NCBI RefSeq assembly: GCF_002115755.1
Contig: NZ_JFKA01000005.1
Location: 1-64,000 of the forward strand
Reading direction: 5' to 3'
DNA from: Thalassospira mesophila
GTDB lineage: Bacteria > Pseudomonadota > Alphaproteobacteria > Rhodospirillales > Thalassospiraceae
Length of the DNA stretch: 64,000 nucleotides
Shown: positions 55,115 through 64,000 of the stretch, one piece after another
Numbering within the stretch: the first letter of the stretch is position 1
Layout of the letters: the number at the start of each line of letters is the position of its first letter
Position numbers and translations under genes: made by a program
The notes under the pieces: model-generated
Told to the model about the DNA's origin: nothing
The model's database searches: none
Seen by the model: the letters and a program-made list of their open reading frames with translations, nothing else

Positions 55115-56278
55115 ATGGCCGACCAGTTTGATTTGGAATGCCGCGACGTTGTTAAAACATTTGGCCAGTTCACGGCTGTGGATCAGGTGTCGCTGACCAT
55201 ACCGCAGGGATCGTTTTTTTCCATTCTGGGGCCCAGTGGCTGTGGCAAAACAACCTTGTTGCGCATGCTGGCAGGATTTATCGAACCCGCAAAAGGCGAT
55301 ATCCTGATCAAGGGCAAGTCGGTGTTAGGTGTTGCCCCCAACCGGCGTCCGGTCAATATGGTGTTTCAACACCTGGCCCTGTTCCCGATGATGAATGTTG
55401 CGCAAAACGTTGCCTATGGCTTGCGTCGCCGCGGGGTCGACCGCGCGATAATAGACAAAAAAGTTGCCGAAACACTGGCCCGGGTCGGCTTGCCCGATGC
55501 AGGGCCAAAACAGATTACGCAGCTTTCAGGTGGGCAAAAACAGCGTATCGCCATTGCCCGCTGTCTGGTGCTTGACCCCGCTGTTTTGTTGCTTGATGAA
55601 CCCTTGGGCGCGCTGGATTTAAAATTGCGCGAACATATGAAGGTCGAGCTGAAACAGCTTCAGCACGAAATTGGCACCACCTTTGTTTACATCACCCATG
55701 ACCAGTCCGAAGCGCTGGTGATGTCCGATCAGGTGGCGGTGATGAATGCGGGCCGGTTTGAACAGGTCGGCACGCCGCAGGAATTGTATTATCATCCGCA
55801 AACACCGTTTGTTGCCGGGTTTGTCGGCGAAAGCAATCGTTGGCAAGGCACGCTTGAAACCATGGCCGACGGGCAGGCCATTATCCGCCTTGATAGCGGC
55901 GGGGTGATTTATACCGACCCCGAACAGGTCGCGGGCCATTCGCAGCCCATTGGTCAGCGGATGGATGTTTTCGTCCGCCCCGAGGCGATTACAATTGCCG
56001 CCAAAGGGCAAAGCAGCCCGGATGCAGCACCTGGCATCAACAATATGCAGGGACGGGTTGAAAACCTGTTATTTAACGGGGCGGCCAGCAGTGTGCAGTT
56101 GCGTGAAACCACCACTGGCCATGAAATGAATGTCGCCTTGCCGCAAACCGGGGCTTTCGCGGGCTTGCGCAATGGTGATGAACTGGATTTAAGCTGGAGT
56201 GCCGGCCAAACCAAATGTTTTCCGGCGACGAAAACAGCGCCCGTTACGGCCAATGCGGCCGGCGAGGCCGTCGCATGA
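55115..56278 (+). CDS. Polyamine-type ABC transporter ATPase (PotA/PotG-like)
   Basis: 387 aa. Walker A GPSGCGKTT (39-47), VFQHLALFPMM Q-loop, LSGGQKQR, Walker B VLLLDEPLGALDLKLREHMK, ITHDQSEAL and a TOBE domain after about residue 290 (VFVRPEAITI). LDLKLRE is typical of the PotA group. It overlaps the following permease gene by four bases (ATGA). Confidence 0.94.
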   Translation: MADQFDLECRDVVKTFGQFTAVDQVSLTIPQGSFFSILGPSGCGKTTLLRMLAGFIEPAKGDILIKGKSVLGVAPNRRPVNMVFQHLALFPMMNVAQNVAYGLRRRGVDRAIIDKKVAETLARVGLPDAGPKQITQLSGGQKQRIAIARCLVLDPAVLLLDEPLGALDLKLREHMKVELKQLQHEIGTTFVYITHDQSEALVMSDQVAVMNAGRFEQVGTPQELYYHPQTPFVAGFVGESNRWQGTLETMADGQAIIRLDSGGVIYTDPEQVAGHSQPIGQRMDVFVRPEAITIAAKGQSSPDAAPGINNMQGRVENLLFNGAASSVQLRETTTGHEMNVALPQTGAFAGLRNGDELDLSWSAGQTKCFPATKTAPVTANAAGEAVA

Positions 56279-57156
56279 AACACACACCGGGTTCTGTTGC
56301 TGGCAACGGGTTAAAGCTGGGTGTGGTGCTGATGGCAACGCCGTTGCTGCTGTGGCTGGTGTTGCTGGTAATTTTGCCGCATCTTGATTTGCTGATGGTG
56401 TCGCTGCGCGAACGTGTTTCCTACGGCAAATATGCGTTCAGTTTTGCCAATTATATCGAATTTTTTACCGAGCCTTTGTACTGGAACACCTACGTTCGCA
56501 CCGCCACAATGTCGATTTTGGCAACGGCACTAACATTGGTCATCGGCTTTCCGATTTCGTACTATATTGCCAAGGTGATGCGGGGCAGGGGCAAAAGCGT
56601 TTTGTTCCTGATGTGCCTGATCCCGTTCTGGGTCAGCGAACTGGTACGTACGTTCGGTTGGATGATTTTGCTGCGTGAAAGCGGCGTTTTAAGCCATTTC
56701 CTGCAATGGGCAGGGCTGGTCGATGGCCCGGTCGAAATGCTGTATAATGACGTCACCATCATGGTGGGGCTGGTTTACACATCAATGCTGTTTATGGTGG
56801 TGCCGCTGGTATCGGTTTTAGACAGCCTTGACGACAGCCTGATTGAAGCAGGATATGATCTGGGCGGGAATGCCTTCACCGTTACCCGCGACATCGTCAT
56901 TCCCCATGCCATGCCCGGTATTGCGTCGGGTTGCATTGTTGTTTTCATGCTGACACTGGGCAATTACCTGACACCAAACCTTTTGGGTGGCAAAAGCAGC
57001 CTGTGGTTTACCGAACAAATCTATACCCAGTTCATCACCCGGTTTAACTGGGAATCGGGCTCGGCCTTCGGGTTTTTGTTGCTGGTTTTATCATCGCTGA
57101 TTGTCTGGCTGGGCTTAAAACTCAGCCGTCAGACATTGTCCGATACGGTCGGCTAG
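56275..57156 (+). CDS. Polyamine-type ABC permease (PotB/PotH-like)
   Basis: 293 aa, six TM helices. The coupling loop DSLIEAGYDLGGNAFTVTRD and LVRTFGWMILLRESGVL are typical of PotB/PotH. ATG 56275 overlaps the ATPase stop; the open frame to 56215 lies in the ATPase gene and is not needed. The partner permease starts ten bases after the stop. Confidence 0.94.
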   Translation: MKHTPGSVAGNGLKLGVVLMATPLLLWLVLLVILPHLDLLMVSLRERVSYGKYAFSFANYIEFFTEPLYWNTYVRTATMSILATALTLVIGFPISYYIAKVMRGRGKSVLFLMCLIPFWVSELVRTFGWMILLRESGVLSHFLQWAGLVDGPVEMLYNDVTIMVGLVYTSMLFMVVPLVSVLDSLDDSLIEAGYDLGGNAFTVTRDIVIPHAMPGIASGCIVVFMLTLGNYLTPNLLGGKSSLWFTEQIYTQFITRFNWESGSAFGFLLLVLSSLIVWLGLKLSRQTLSDTVG

Positions 57157-57166
57157 GGGGAACATC

Positions 57167-58027
57167 ATGATACCTTCCATTCCGCAATCGCGTTATGCCA
57201 AGGGCATTTATGGTGCCTATGTAACGCTGTTTTTTATCTATCTGGCGGCCCCGCTGGTGGTGGTTGGGGTGTTTGCCTTTAACGACAGCCTGTTCCCCTC
57301 GATGCCGTGGGAAGGGGCGACGCTGGCGTGGTTTTTTGGTGATAAAGCCCCGTATGTTGGCATTTTTCACGATAGCGCGCTTTTGCGCAGTATTGGTACA
57401 TCGGCCTTTGTTGCTGTGTGGGTCACGCTTTTGTCGGTTATTGTTGGCACCTGTAATGCGTTTTTGTTTGAGCGCGCAAAGTTTCCCGGCAAAAACCTGC
57501 TTTATATGCTGGCGATTTCGCCACTGGTTATTCCCGGTGTGATTTTGGGGATTTCAATTCTGGTGTTTTCCAACGCCATTGCCAACGGCATCGAAGACAG
57601 CATTGGCTGGGATCTCGACTTTTTACGCCCGGGGCTGTTTTTGGTCATCATCGGCCAGTTTGCCTTTATCACAACCATCACCACGCTGGTGATCTCGGCC
57701 CGCTTGCGCAAATTTGACATCACCCTGGAGGAAGCCGCCCTTAACCTTGGCGCCACCCGGGCCGATGCCATTCGCACCATCACCATTCCTTATCTTAAAC
57801 CGGCCCTGATCGGAGCGGCCATCGTGTCGTTTTTAATGTCGTTTGAAAACTTCAACACCACCCTGATGCTGGTGGGATCAGATGCGCCGCTTACAATTGC
57901 GATGTTTGACCGCCTTAAACAAGGGTCAACCCCCGCCCTTAATGCCCTGTCGCTTTTGCTGATGGTGGTATCGGGCGGGCTGGCGTTGATATCGGTTTTT
58001 GCCCAGCGGGACCGCAGTTCAAAATAG
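57167..58027 (+). CDS. Polyamine-type ABC permease (PotC/PotI-like)
   Basis: 286 aa, six TM helices. Coupling loop FDITLEEAALNLGATRADAIRTI and VVVGVFAFNDSLFPSMPWEG match PotC/PotI. Gene order binding protein-ATPase-permease-permease is that of potFGHI. The operon ends with a hairpin terminator at 58078. Confidence 0.94.
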   Translation: MIPSIPQSRYAKGIYGAYVTLFFIYLAAPLVVVGVFAFNDSLFPSMPWEGATLAWFFGDKAPYVGIFHDSALLRSIGTSAFVAVWVTLLSVIVGTCNAFLFERAKFPGKNLLYMLAISPLVIPGVILGISILVFSNAIANGIEDSIGWDLDFLRPGLFLVIIGQFAFITTITTLVISARLRKFDITLEEAALNLGATRADAIRTITIPYLKPALIGAAIVSFLMSFENFNTTLMLVGSDAPLTIAMFDRLKQGSTPALNALSLLLMVVSGGLALISVFAQRDRSSK

Positions 58028-58077
58028 GTATCCGCAGGGCGATTTGTTCAAATTTTTGAAACTGAAAAGACTTATGT

Positions 58078-58103
58078 AAAGGCGGCTTTCGAGCCGCTTT
58101 TCA
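58078..58103 (+). terminator. Terminator after the polyamine-type operon
   Basis: GCGGCT-TTCG-AGCCGC with flanking AAAG and TTTT forms a stable UUCG-loop hairpin followed by T residues. Confidence 0.85.
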
Positions 58104-58478
58104 TTTGTCGATTCGATTGCACGGCGTGTTGATTTTAATATTCAGCCTGAGTTTCAACGTTTTCGGCTGAAAAACAGTCCTTTTATTGCAAAATTCAGCC
58201 TGATTTTTGGGTGTTTCAAATTCGTGACATTTTGAAATCATTAAATTTTGGTAGTTGACGCGACATTTGAAACTTGATGTGAATATTTTTACTGACCATA
58301 TGAAAATTTATGATGATTTATTCTATATAAATGAACCTTAATTCTGTCCTAAATAGAAGTTTCCGAAAACTGTCATTTGAGTGAACCGCCATCGCATTGG
58401 ATAAACATGCGTGTTGTTTGGGCTGCGAACAGGGCAGCCAAAGCGAGCGATTTATTTTATTTGGGAGATCACGGAATC
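58104..58478 (+). promoter_or_regulatory. AT-rich leader of the ugp-like operon with repeats
   Basis: This is the 5' region of ugpB. TTCAGCCTGA occurs at 58141 and 58194, with the inverse GGCTGAA at 58164; TTTCAAA and TTTGAAA copies occur between 58214 and 58272. TATATAA at 58324-58330 could be a -10 box but has no convincing -35. No protein-coding gene is seen; operators for an unidentified regulator are likely. Confidence 0.4.
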
Positions 58479-59780
58479 ATGTTTCGCAAAACGCTGATGG
58501 CGGCTGCAGCGTTGTTTGCAATGGCAAATACTGCCAGTGCAGCAACCGAAATTACCTGGTGGCATGCTATGGACGGCGCCCTTGGCGACGTCGTTAACCA
58601 CATTGCCGACGATTTTAACAAAAGCCAGTCCGAATATAAGGTCGTTCCGATCAACAAGGGCGGCTACGAAGACACGATGACGGCCGGTATCGCTGCGTTC
58701 CGCGCGAAAAACCAGCCCAATATCATTCAGATCTTTGATGCCGGTGCGGCCACCATCATCAATGCCAAGGGTGCGGTTTATCCGGTTCAGGATTTGCTGG
58801 AAAAATACGGCACCGGGTTTGACATCAATGATTACATCCCCGGTGTTCGTTATTTCTATGCTGATTCCAAAGGCAAAATGATCGGCATGCCGTTCAACAG
58901 CTCGACCCCGCTTTTGTATTTCAACAAAGACGCCCTTGCCAAAGCCGGCATTCAGAACCCGCCGAAAACCTGGCAGGAATTTGAAGAAATGGCACCGAAG
59001 CTCAAAGCTGCCGGTTACGAAGGTTTTGCTGAATCGCACAGCCCGTGGATCTTCTTTGAAAACTTCATGTCGCGTCACAACCTGCAAATGGCAACCGCCA
59101 ACAATGGTTATGACAGCACCGACGTTAAAATTCTTTACAACAATGATGACCTGAAAAATCATTGGAAGAAAATGAAGGAATGGAAAGACGAAGGTTACTT
59201 TGGCTATTACGGTCGCGCCTGGGGTGCGAACCAGGATGCGTTCCTGCACCAGAAAGCCGCCATGTGGCTGGGATCGTCAGGGTCGTTCGGTGGCCTGCGT
59301 AAAAGTGCGACCTTTGATTTTGGCACATCCACCCTTCCTTACTGGAAAGGCGTTGGTGACGCCCCGAAAAGCACCTTTATCGGTGGCGCGTCCCTGTTTG
59401 CTTTCTCGGGTCATTCCGACGAACAAAACAAGGGTGTTGCAGCGTTCTTTGAATTCCTGACCAAGCCGGAAACCCAGTATTACTGGCACAAGGAAACCGG
59501 TTACGTTCCGGTGACCACGGCTGCATATGAACTGGCTAAAAAAGACGGCTATTACAAAGAAAGCCCGGATGCCGAAGTTGGCATTCAGCAGCTTTCCGAA
59601 GAAGGCGGCAAGTGGACCAAAGGTTATCGTCTTGGCTTCTACGTTCAGATCCGCGAAGTGATCTATAACGAAGTCGATAAAATGATGAATGGCGAAGAAA
59701 CCGTTGATCAGGCGTTTGACGTGATTGAAACCGAAAGCAACAAATTGCTTGTTCGTTTCCACGACACCTATAGCAACTAA
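58479..59780 (+). CDS. ugpB: Glycerol-3-phosphate-type ABC binding protein (UgpB-like)
   Basis: 433 aa. Signal peptide ends near ASA, residue 21; the mature part begins TEITWWHAMDGALGD and continues PNIIQIFDAGAATIINA and MPFNSSTPLLYFNKDALAKAG, all close to UgpB of E. coli. Imports sn-glycerol-3-phosphate or its diesters as phosphorus and carbon source. ATG 58479; the open frame begins at 58377 in the leader. Hairpin after the stop. Confidence 0.93.
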   Translation: MFRKTLMAAAALFAMANTASAATEITWWHAMDGALGDVVNHIADDFNKSQSEYKVVPINKGGYEDTMTAGIAAFRAKNQPNIIQIFDAGAATIINAKGAVYPVQDLLEKYGTGFDINDYIPGVRYFYADSKGKMIGMPFNSSTPLLYFNKDALAKAGIQNPPKTWQEFEEMAPKLKAAGYEGFAESHSPWIFFENFMSRHNLQMATANNGYDSTDVKILYNNDDLKNHWKKMKEWKDEGYFGYYGRAWGANQDAFLHQKAAMWLGSSGSFGGLRKSATFDFGTSTLPYWKGVGDAPKSTFIGGASLFAFSGHSDEQNKGVAAFFEFLTKPETQYYWHKETGYVPVTTAAYELAKKDGYYKESPDAEVGIQQLSEEGGKWTKGYRLGFYVQIREVIYNEVDKMMNGEETVDQAFDVIETESNKLLVRFHDTYSN

Positions 59781-59795
59781 TCCATCCTTGCGGGG

Positions 59796-59830
59796 CAGGG
59801 CGGCATTTCAGGGCCGCCCTGTCTTTTTTG
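59796..59830 (+). terminator. Hairpin with T-run between ugpB and ugpA
   Basis: CAGGGCGGC pairs perfectly with GCCGCCCTG (8-nt loop) followed by TCTTTTTTG. By structure a true intrinsic terminator; the downstream permease genes need read-through, giving excess binding protein. Confidence 0.88.
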
Positions 59831-59861
59831 TTTTCCTGTTTGCGTCAGGCCGGGATCCGTT

Positions 59862-60740
59862 ATGAAACGCGTTCAATTCGGGCACAGCCCGGTGCCCTAC
59901 CTTTTTGTGGCACCCCAAATCATCATTATTGCCATATTTTTTCTTTGGCCCGCCGCCCAGGCGGTCCATCAGTCATTTTTGCTGGAAGACGCCTTTGGCA
60001 TGTCTTCGCAATTTGTCTGGTTTCGCAATTTTAACGATGTTTTATCCAGTCCCAGCTGGCTGAAATCGGCCGGTTTTACCGTCGTATTTTCATCGCTGGT
60101 CGCTGTTTTATCGATTGCGATTTCGCTGTTTTTGGCGGTACGCGCCGACGAGGTTATTCGCGGGGCCAAGGTTTATAAAACCTTGTTGATGTGGGGCTAT
60201 GCCGTGGCACCACCCGTTGCGGGCCTGTTGGGCATCATGCTGTTTAACCCGCTGATGGGTGACCTTTACATTCTGTTTAATAAAATGGGCCTGGATTTCA
60301 ACCATATCCAGAACGGCAATGACGCCACCTTTGTTGTGGTGCTGATTGCTGTTTGGAAACAGGTCAGTGTTAACTTCATATTCTTTCTGTCCGGCTTGCA
60401 AGGCATTCCCAAATCCGTGACCGAGGCCGCCACACTGGATTGCAAAAGTGCAGGACGCCGGTTTTGGACCATCACATTCCCGCTTTTGGCACCGACCACA
60501 TTTTTCCTGATGGTAATCAACCTGACCTATGCCTTTTTTGAAACCTTCGGGATTATCGATGTATCCACCAAGGGCGCACCGGGCGGGTCGACCGCAACGC
60601 TGGTTTACAAGGTTTATGTCGATGGTTTCCTGGGGGCCGATATGGGCGGCAGTTCGGCGCAGTCGGTGTTGCTTATGATCATGGTCAGTGTTCTGACCGT
60701 GTTTCAGTTTCGCTTCATTGAACGCAAAATTCATTATTAA
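59862..60740 (+). CDS. ugpA: Glycerol-3-phosphate ABC permease UgpA
   Basis: 292 aa, six TM helices. YLFVAPQIIIIAIFFLWPA start, QSFLLEDAFGMSSQFVW, and coupling loop KSVTEAATLDCKSAGRRFWTI agree with UgpA. LLMWGYAVAPPVAGLLG is typical. ugpE follows after 14 bases. Confidence 0.94.
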   Translation: MKRVQFGHSPVPYLFVAPQIIIIAIFFLWPAAQAVHQSFLLEDAFGMSSQFVWFRNFNDVLSSPSWLKSAGFTVVFSSLVAVLSIAISLFLAVRADEVIRGAKVYKTLLMWGYAVAPPVAGLLGIMLFNPLMGDLYILFNKMGLDFNHIQNGNDATFVVVLIAVWKQVSVNFIFFLSGLQGIPKSVTEAATLDCKSAGRRFWTITFPLLAPTTFFLMVINLTYAFFETFGIIDVSTKGAPGGSTATLVYKVYVDGFLGADMGGSSAQSVLLMIMVSVLTVFQFRFIERKIHY

Positions 60741-60754
60741 CGGGGGGTATCGTT

Positions 60755-61609
60755 ATGTATCAGTCAAAATGGCGGTCCCTGACCAACCATATAATCCTGA
60801 TTTTAGGCTCGCTTTTCATGATTATGCCGGTCTGGATTGCCTTTGCATCCTCGACCCACACCCGCGAGTTTCTGTTTCAAAACGGGTTGCAATTTATGCC
60901 CGGCGGGCATTTTTTCGACAATTACGGTAAAATCCTGTTTGATCAAAGTGCGACCAAGGGCCGGGTCACTGCCTTGCAAATGCTGTTTAACAGCATGGTT
61001 CTGGGGCTGGGTTTTGCCATTGGCAAGGTCATCATTTCCATGATGGCGGCCTATGCCATTGTTTATTTCCGTTTTCGTTTGGCGATGCCGTTATTCTGGG
61101 TGATTTTCGCCACCCTGTTGCTGCCGCTTGAGGTGCGCATTGTGCCGTCTTACGAAGTGGTGGCAAAGCTGGGCCTGCTTAACAGCTATACCGGCCTGAT
61201 CCTGCCGCTTATCGCATCGGCCACCGGCACATTTTTCTTTCGTCAGTTCTATCGTTCCGTGCCCGACGAATTACTTGAAGCTGCCCGTCTGGACGGGGCA
61301 GGGCCGTGGCGGTTTTTCATCGATATCCTGGTGCCTCTTTCCGTTACCATGATCGCGGCGATCTTTATCATCATGTTTGTGGTGGGCTGGAATCAGTATC
61401 TGTGGCCGCTTTTGATGACCACCGATGATCAGCTTTACACCATCGTGATCGGCATCAAGCAGGTTTACAACTCGCTTTATGAAGGCGGGCAGATCCCGCA
61501 ATTTCCCAAGGCTTTTGCCTTGACAATCATGGCGTCGATCCCGCCGGTTCTGGTGGTGGTAATATTCCAGCGCATGTTTATCCGGGGGCTGGTTGAAACT
61601 GAAAAATAA
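60755..61609 (+). CDS. ugpE: Glycerol-3-phosphate ABC permease UgpE
   Basis: 284 aa, six TM helices; LGSLFMIMPVWIAFASSTH, coupling loop DELLEAARLDGAGPWRFFID and VGWNQYLWPLLMTTDDQLYTI match UgpE well. Pairs with UgpA. The ATPase gene follows after 71 bases. Confidence 0.95.
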   Translation: MYQSKWRSLTNHIILILGSLFMIMPVWIAFASSTHTREFLFQNGLQFMPGGHFFDNYGKILFDQSATKGRVTALQMLFNSMVLGLGFAIGKVIISMMAAYAIVYFRFRLAMPLFWVIFATLLLPLEVRIVPSYEVVAKLGLLNSYTGLILPLIASATGTFFFRQFYRSVPDELLEAARLDGAGPWRFFIDILVPLSVTMIAAIFIIMFVVGWNQYLWPLLMTTDDQLYTIVIGIKQVYNSLYEGGQIPQFPKAFALTIMASIPPVLVVVIFQRMFIRGLVETEK

Positions 61610-61680
61610 TATTTATTTCAACCCATTAAACCCCAAACCTAACCAAAATATATCAGTCCCGGTGACGACAGGATAACAAG

Positions 61681-62751
61681 ATGGCAACGTTAAATCTAAA
61701 GCAGGTCGAAAAGACCTACGCCCATGGATACAAGGCAATTCACGGCATAAACCTTGAAATTGCCGATGGTGAATTTGCAGTTCTGGTCGGCCCGTCGGGC
61801 TGTGGCAAGTCAACCTTGCTGCGCATGATTGCCGGGCTTGAAACCATTTCTACGGGCGACATTTCGATTGAAGACCGGGTGGTTAACACCATCGCCCCGG
61901 CCGACCGCGATATTGCCATGGTGTTTCAGAACTATGCGCTTTATCCGCATATGTCGAACTATGCCAATATGGCTTATGGCCTTAAAAACCGGGGCTACAG
62001 CAAGGTCGAAATAGACCGGCGCGTTCGCGAAGCCGGGACCATTTTGCAATTGACCGAATTGCTGGACCGCAAACCCCGGCAATTATCGGGCGGACAACGC
62101 CAGCGTGTCGCAATGGGCCGGGCAATTGTACGTGAACCCAAGGTGTTTTTGTTTGATGAACCGCTGTCAAACCTGGATGCCAAACTGCGTGTCGATATGC
62201 GCCTTGAAATCAAAAACCTGCAACAGCGCCTTGGCACCACATCGGTTTATGTCACCCATGATCAGGTTGAAGCCATGACGCTGGCGGATCGTCTGATTGT
62301 GATGAATGGCGGGGTGGCCGAACAAATCGGCTCGCCGATCGACATTTATAACGCCCCGGCGACACAATTTGTCGCGGGTTTCATTGGCTCGCCATCCATG
62401 AACTTCCTTTCCGGGCGGGTTTCAAACGATCGCAGCCATGTGGTGCTAACCGACGGTACCCGGCTTGCCCTTGATCATAATGTCGCGGAAAATCGTGACG
62501 TGATTGTCGGCATTCGCCCGGAACATCTCTCCATTACCACCCCGACAAGCAGCAGCATTGCCGCCAAGGTGCGCATAACCGAAAGTCTGGGGGCAGAAAC
62601 CCTTGTATATCTGACATTTGGCAGCAAGAACGAAGCCATTACCTTGCGAATGCAGGGTACCCATAAATATGCCGCTGGCGATGAATTAACGCTTTATTCA
62701 AATCCGGCGCAAATCCATTTGTTCGATCAGGCCAGCGGTCGCCGGATCTGA
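61681..62751 (+). CDS. ugpC: Glycerol-3-phosphate ABC ATPase UgpC
   Basis: 356 aa. Walker A GPSGCGKS (37-44), [34 protein letters not shown] and a C-terminal TOBE region. Its place as last gene of ugpBAEC and the overall similarity support UgpC over MalK. Closed by the terminator at 62784. Confidence 0.95.
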   Translation: MATLNLKQVEKTYAHGYKAIHGINLEIADGEFAVLVGPSGCGKSTLLRMIAGLETISTGDISIEDRVVNTIAPADRDIAMVFQNYALYPHMSNYANMAYGLKNRGYSKVEIDRRVREAGTILQLTELLDRKPRQLSGGQRQRVAMGRAIVREPKVFLFDEPLSNLDAKLRVDMRLEIKNLQQRLGTTSVYVTHDQVEAMTLADRLIVMNGGVAEQIGSPIDIYNAPATQFVAGFIGSPSMNFLSGRVSNDRSHVVLTDGTRLALDHNVAENRDVIVGIRPEHLSITTPTSSSIAAKVRITESLGAETLVYLTFGSKNEAITLRMQGTHKYAAGDELTLYSNPAQIHLFDQASGRRI

Positions 62752-62783
62752 TCGCACGCACCATATCTATCTGAAGCGATCAG

Positions 62784-62815
62784 CCACCCGCCATCTGCGC
62801 GGGTGGTTTTCTTTT
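62784..62815 (+). terminator. Terminator after ugpC
   Basis: CCACCCGC pairs with GCGGGTGG (7-nt loop) followed by TTTTCTTTT. Confidence 0.9.
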
Positions 62816-62918
62816 GGGGGCGGCCTGATCGCTTTGGTTTGTCGCAAATGCGATTTTGTCCTTGTTTCTGCCATGGCGAAACGTTAGTTCCATGCTTAAG
62901 CAAGACAGGAGAACGACA

Positions 62919-63392
62919 TTGAACGCCGATCAGAAAAACGCGCTTTATGCAGACGCCACCAAAGAACTGGCCAGCATTACCGAGGGCGAAACCAATGTGA
63001 CGGCATTGATGGCAACGGTAAGCTGCGTTCTGGCGGAAAAGTTCGACTATTATTTCTGGACCGGGTTCTATATCGTTGATCCAATCAAACAAAATGAATT
63101 GGTGGTTGGTCCGTATCAAGGGACACTTGGCTGTTTGCGCATTCCGTTTGGCCGTGGGGTTTGTGGCACCGTTGCCGCCACACAAAAAAGCTGTGTGGTT
63201 GACGACGTACATGCCTTTCCGGGGCATATTGCCTGTGATAGTCGTTCCAACTCGGAAGTCGTGGTGCCGGTGCTTGACCGGACCGGGGCATTGATTGCCG
63301 TTTTTGATGTCGACAGCGTTGAAACCGGGTCATTCGATGACATTGATAAAGCCGCGCTGGAAGCTATAATGGCGCAGGTTTTTGCGCGCTGA
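62919..63392 (+). CDS. msrC: Free methionine-(R)-sulfoxide reductase, GAF type
   Basis: 157 aa GAF-domain enzyme. Cys72, Cys82 and Cys106 stand at the same 10- and 24-residue spacing as the catalytic cysteines of the E. coli enzyme (LGCLRIPFGRGVCG and HAFPGHIACDS). It reduces free Met-R-sulfoxide. The TTG at 62919 has AGGAG seven bases upstream and gives the family length; ATG 62892 is in frame without a ribosome-binding site. ssb follows on the same strand after 69 bases. Confidence 0.92.
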   Translation: MNADQKNALYADATKELASITEGETNVTALMATVSCVLAEKFDYYFWTGFYIVDPIKQNELVVGPYQGTLGCLRIPFGRGVCGTVAATQKSCVVDDVHAFPGHIACDSRSNSEVVVPVLDRTGALIAVFDVDSVETGSFDDIDKAALEAIMAQVFAR

Positions 63393-63461
63393 CCGCTTAT
63401 ATTTAATTCGCCGGTTCTGAAACGGAATCGCAAGCTAACAACGAACTTTGGAAGATAACCC

Positions 63462-64000
63462 ATGGCAGGCAGTGTCAATAAAGTCATTCTCGTTGGTAAT
63501 CTGGGCCGCGACCCGGAAATCCGTTTTACCCAGGCTGGCAAGAAAATTGCCAATTTCAGCATCGCGACCTCGGAACAATGGCGGGATCGCCAGTCCGGTG
63601 AACGTCGCGAACGCACCGAATGGCACCGGATTGTTGTTTTCAGCGAAGGCTTGGCCGACGTTGTCGAGCGCTTTGTTAAAAAAGGCAGCAAGCTTTACAT
63701 TGAAGGCGTTCTGCGCACCCGCAAATGGCAGGGGCAGGACGGCAAGGATAACTACACCACCGAAATCGTCCTTGAGGGCTTTAACAGCACCCTGACGATG
63801 CTTGACGGCCGTGGCGAAGGTGGCGGTGCCAGCGGCGGTGGCTCGTCGTCGGGTGGCGACTATGGCGGCGACAGCGGCAGCAGCGGCGGTTATGGCAATG
63901 ACGGCGGCAGCGATGCCGGGTGGGGCAACGCGTCACCGCGCAGCGGTGGCGGTGCGAGCGGCGGATCGGCACAGGGTGGCGCACCGGACCTCGATGACGA
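63462..64000 (+). CDS. ssb: Single-stranded DNA-binding protein (3' end cut by the window)
   Basis: 179 codons are visible. OB fold about residues 1-110: MAGSVNKVILVGNLGRDPE, SIATSEQWRD, RTEWHRIVVF, GSKLYIEGVLRTRKWQ. Then a Gly/Ser-rich flexible linker and the start of the acidic tail (PDLDD), which normally ends DDDIPF, so only a few codons are missing. SSB coats single-stranded DNA and recruits repair and replication proteins by its tail. Confidence 0.97.
   Translation, partial: MAGSVNKVILVGNLGRDPEIRFTQAGKKIANFSIATSEQWRDRQSGERRERTEWHRIVVFSEGLADVVERFVKKGSKLYIEGVLRTRKWQGQDGKDNYTTEIVLEGFNSTLTMLDGRGEGGGASGGGSSSGGDYGGDSGSSGGYGNDGGSDAGWGNASPRSGGGASGGSAQGGAPDLDD

Noticed and set aside
58452..59249. 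265-aa open frame on the minus strand within ugpB
   Set aside because: Fully antisense to a well-supported binding-protein gene; no domain and no plausible start.
1..64000. Mobile elements, prophage, CRISPR arrays or defence islands
   Set aside because: No transposase, integrase, phage structural gene, direct-repeat array or nuclease/helicase defence cassette was seen; the tRNA genes at the left edge have no adjacent integrase in the window.

Overview
The window reads as ordinary chromosomal DNA of an alphaproteobacterium, most likely of the order Rhodospirillales and close to Thalassospira. The reasons are the gene orders popZ-valS, argS-SPOR-nagZ-(M50)-scpAB-tatABC-serS-surE-pcm-nlpD and yajC-secDF followed by a Mth938/NDUFAF3-like gene and a phytoene-synthase-like (NDUFAF6-type) gene, the use of TrmFO, and the protein sequences themselves. 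I see no prophage, transposon, integrase, CRISPR array or defence cassette.

Layout. 1-4,400: a cut tRNA (probably Asn) and tRNA-Cys, a PAS/PilZ chemoreceptor, a divergent PCMT-like methyltransferase and a rhodanese. 4,500-9,410: TolC-type outer-membrane channel, the polar organiser PopZ and valS. 9,536-14,186: an ABM-domain protein, the p-aminobenzoate set pabB-pabA-pabC, and a degenerate EAL-domain protein. 14,355-15,303: an FMN riboswitch and ribB. 15,419-16,635 (minus): xthA and erpA. 16,880-30,025: a long core run argS to nlpD, interrupted by an orphan FbpC-like ABC ATPase. 30,091-35,819: a DUF815 ATPase, yajC-secD-secF and two complex-I-assembly-factor homologues. 35,927-41,716: two proteins of unknown function, trmFO and uvrA.

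41,912-53,604 is an amino-sugar and cell-wall recycling locus. Leftward run: BadF-type kinase, GntR regulator, SIS-domain deaminase, nagA, a Gfo/Idh/MocA oxidoreductase and class II aldolase fba. Rightward run: murQ and a complete CUT1-type sugar ABC transporter. Together they can import GlcNAc/MurNAc-type sugars, phosphorylate them, remove lactate (MurQ), deacetylate (NagA) and deaminate/isomerise to fructose-6-phosphate; NagZ at 19.4 kb would generate such sugars from muropeptides. The regulator probably acts at TGGTAT repeats that overlap the murQ promoter.

53,907-62,751 holds two further ABC importers: a PotFGHI-like polyamine-type system and a UgpBAEC-like glycerol-3-phosphate system. 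In all three transporter operons a strong RNA hairpin lies directly behind the binding-protein gene. The window ends with a free-methionine-sulfoxide reductase and ssb, cut a few codons before its end.

Most genes are confidently assigned core functions. The less ordinary items are the degenerate EAL protein, the divergent PCMT paralogue, the riboswitch expression platform in which the ribB Shine-Dalgarno can be folded into a hairpin, the unexplained oxidoreductase and aldolase in the amino-sugar operon, and several operator-like repeat clusters.
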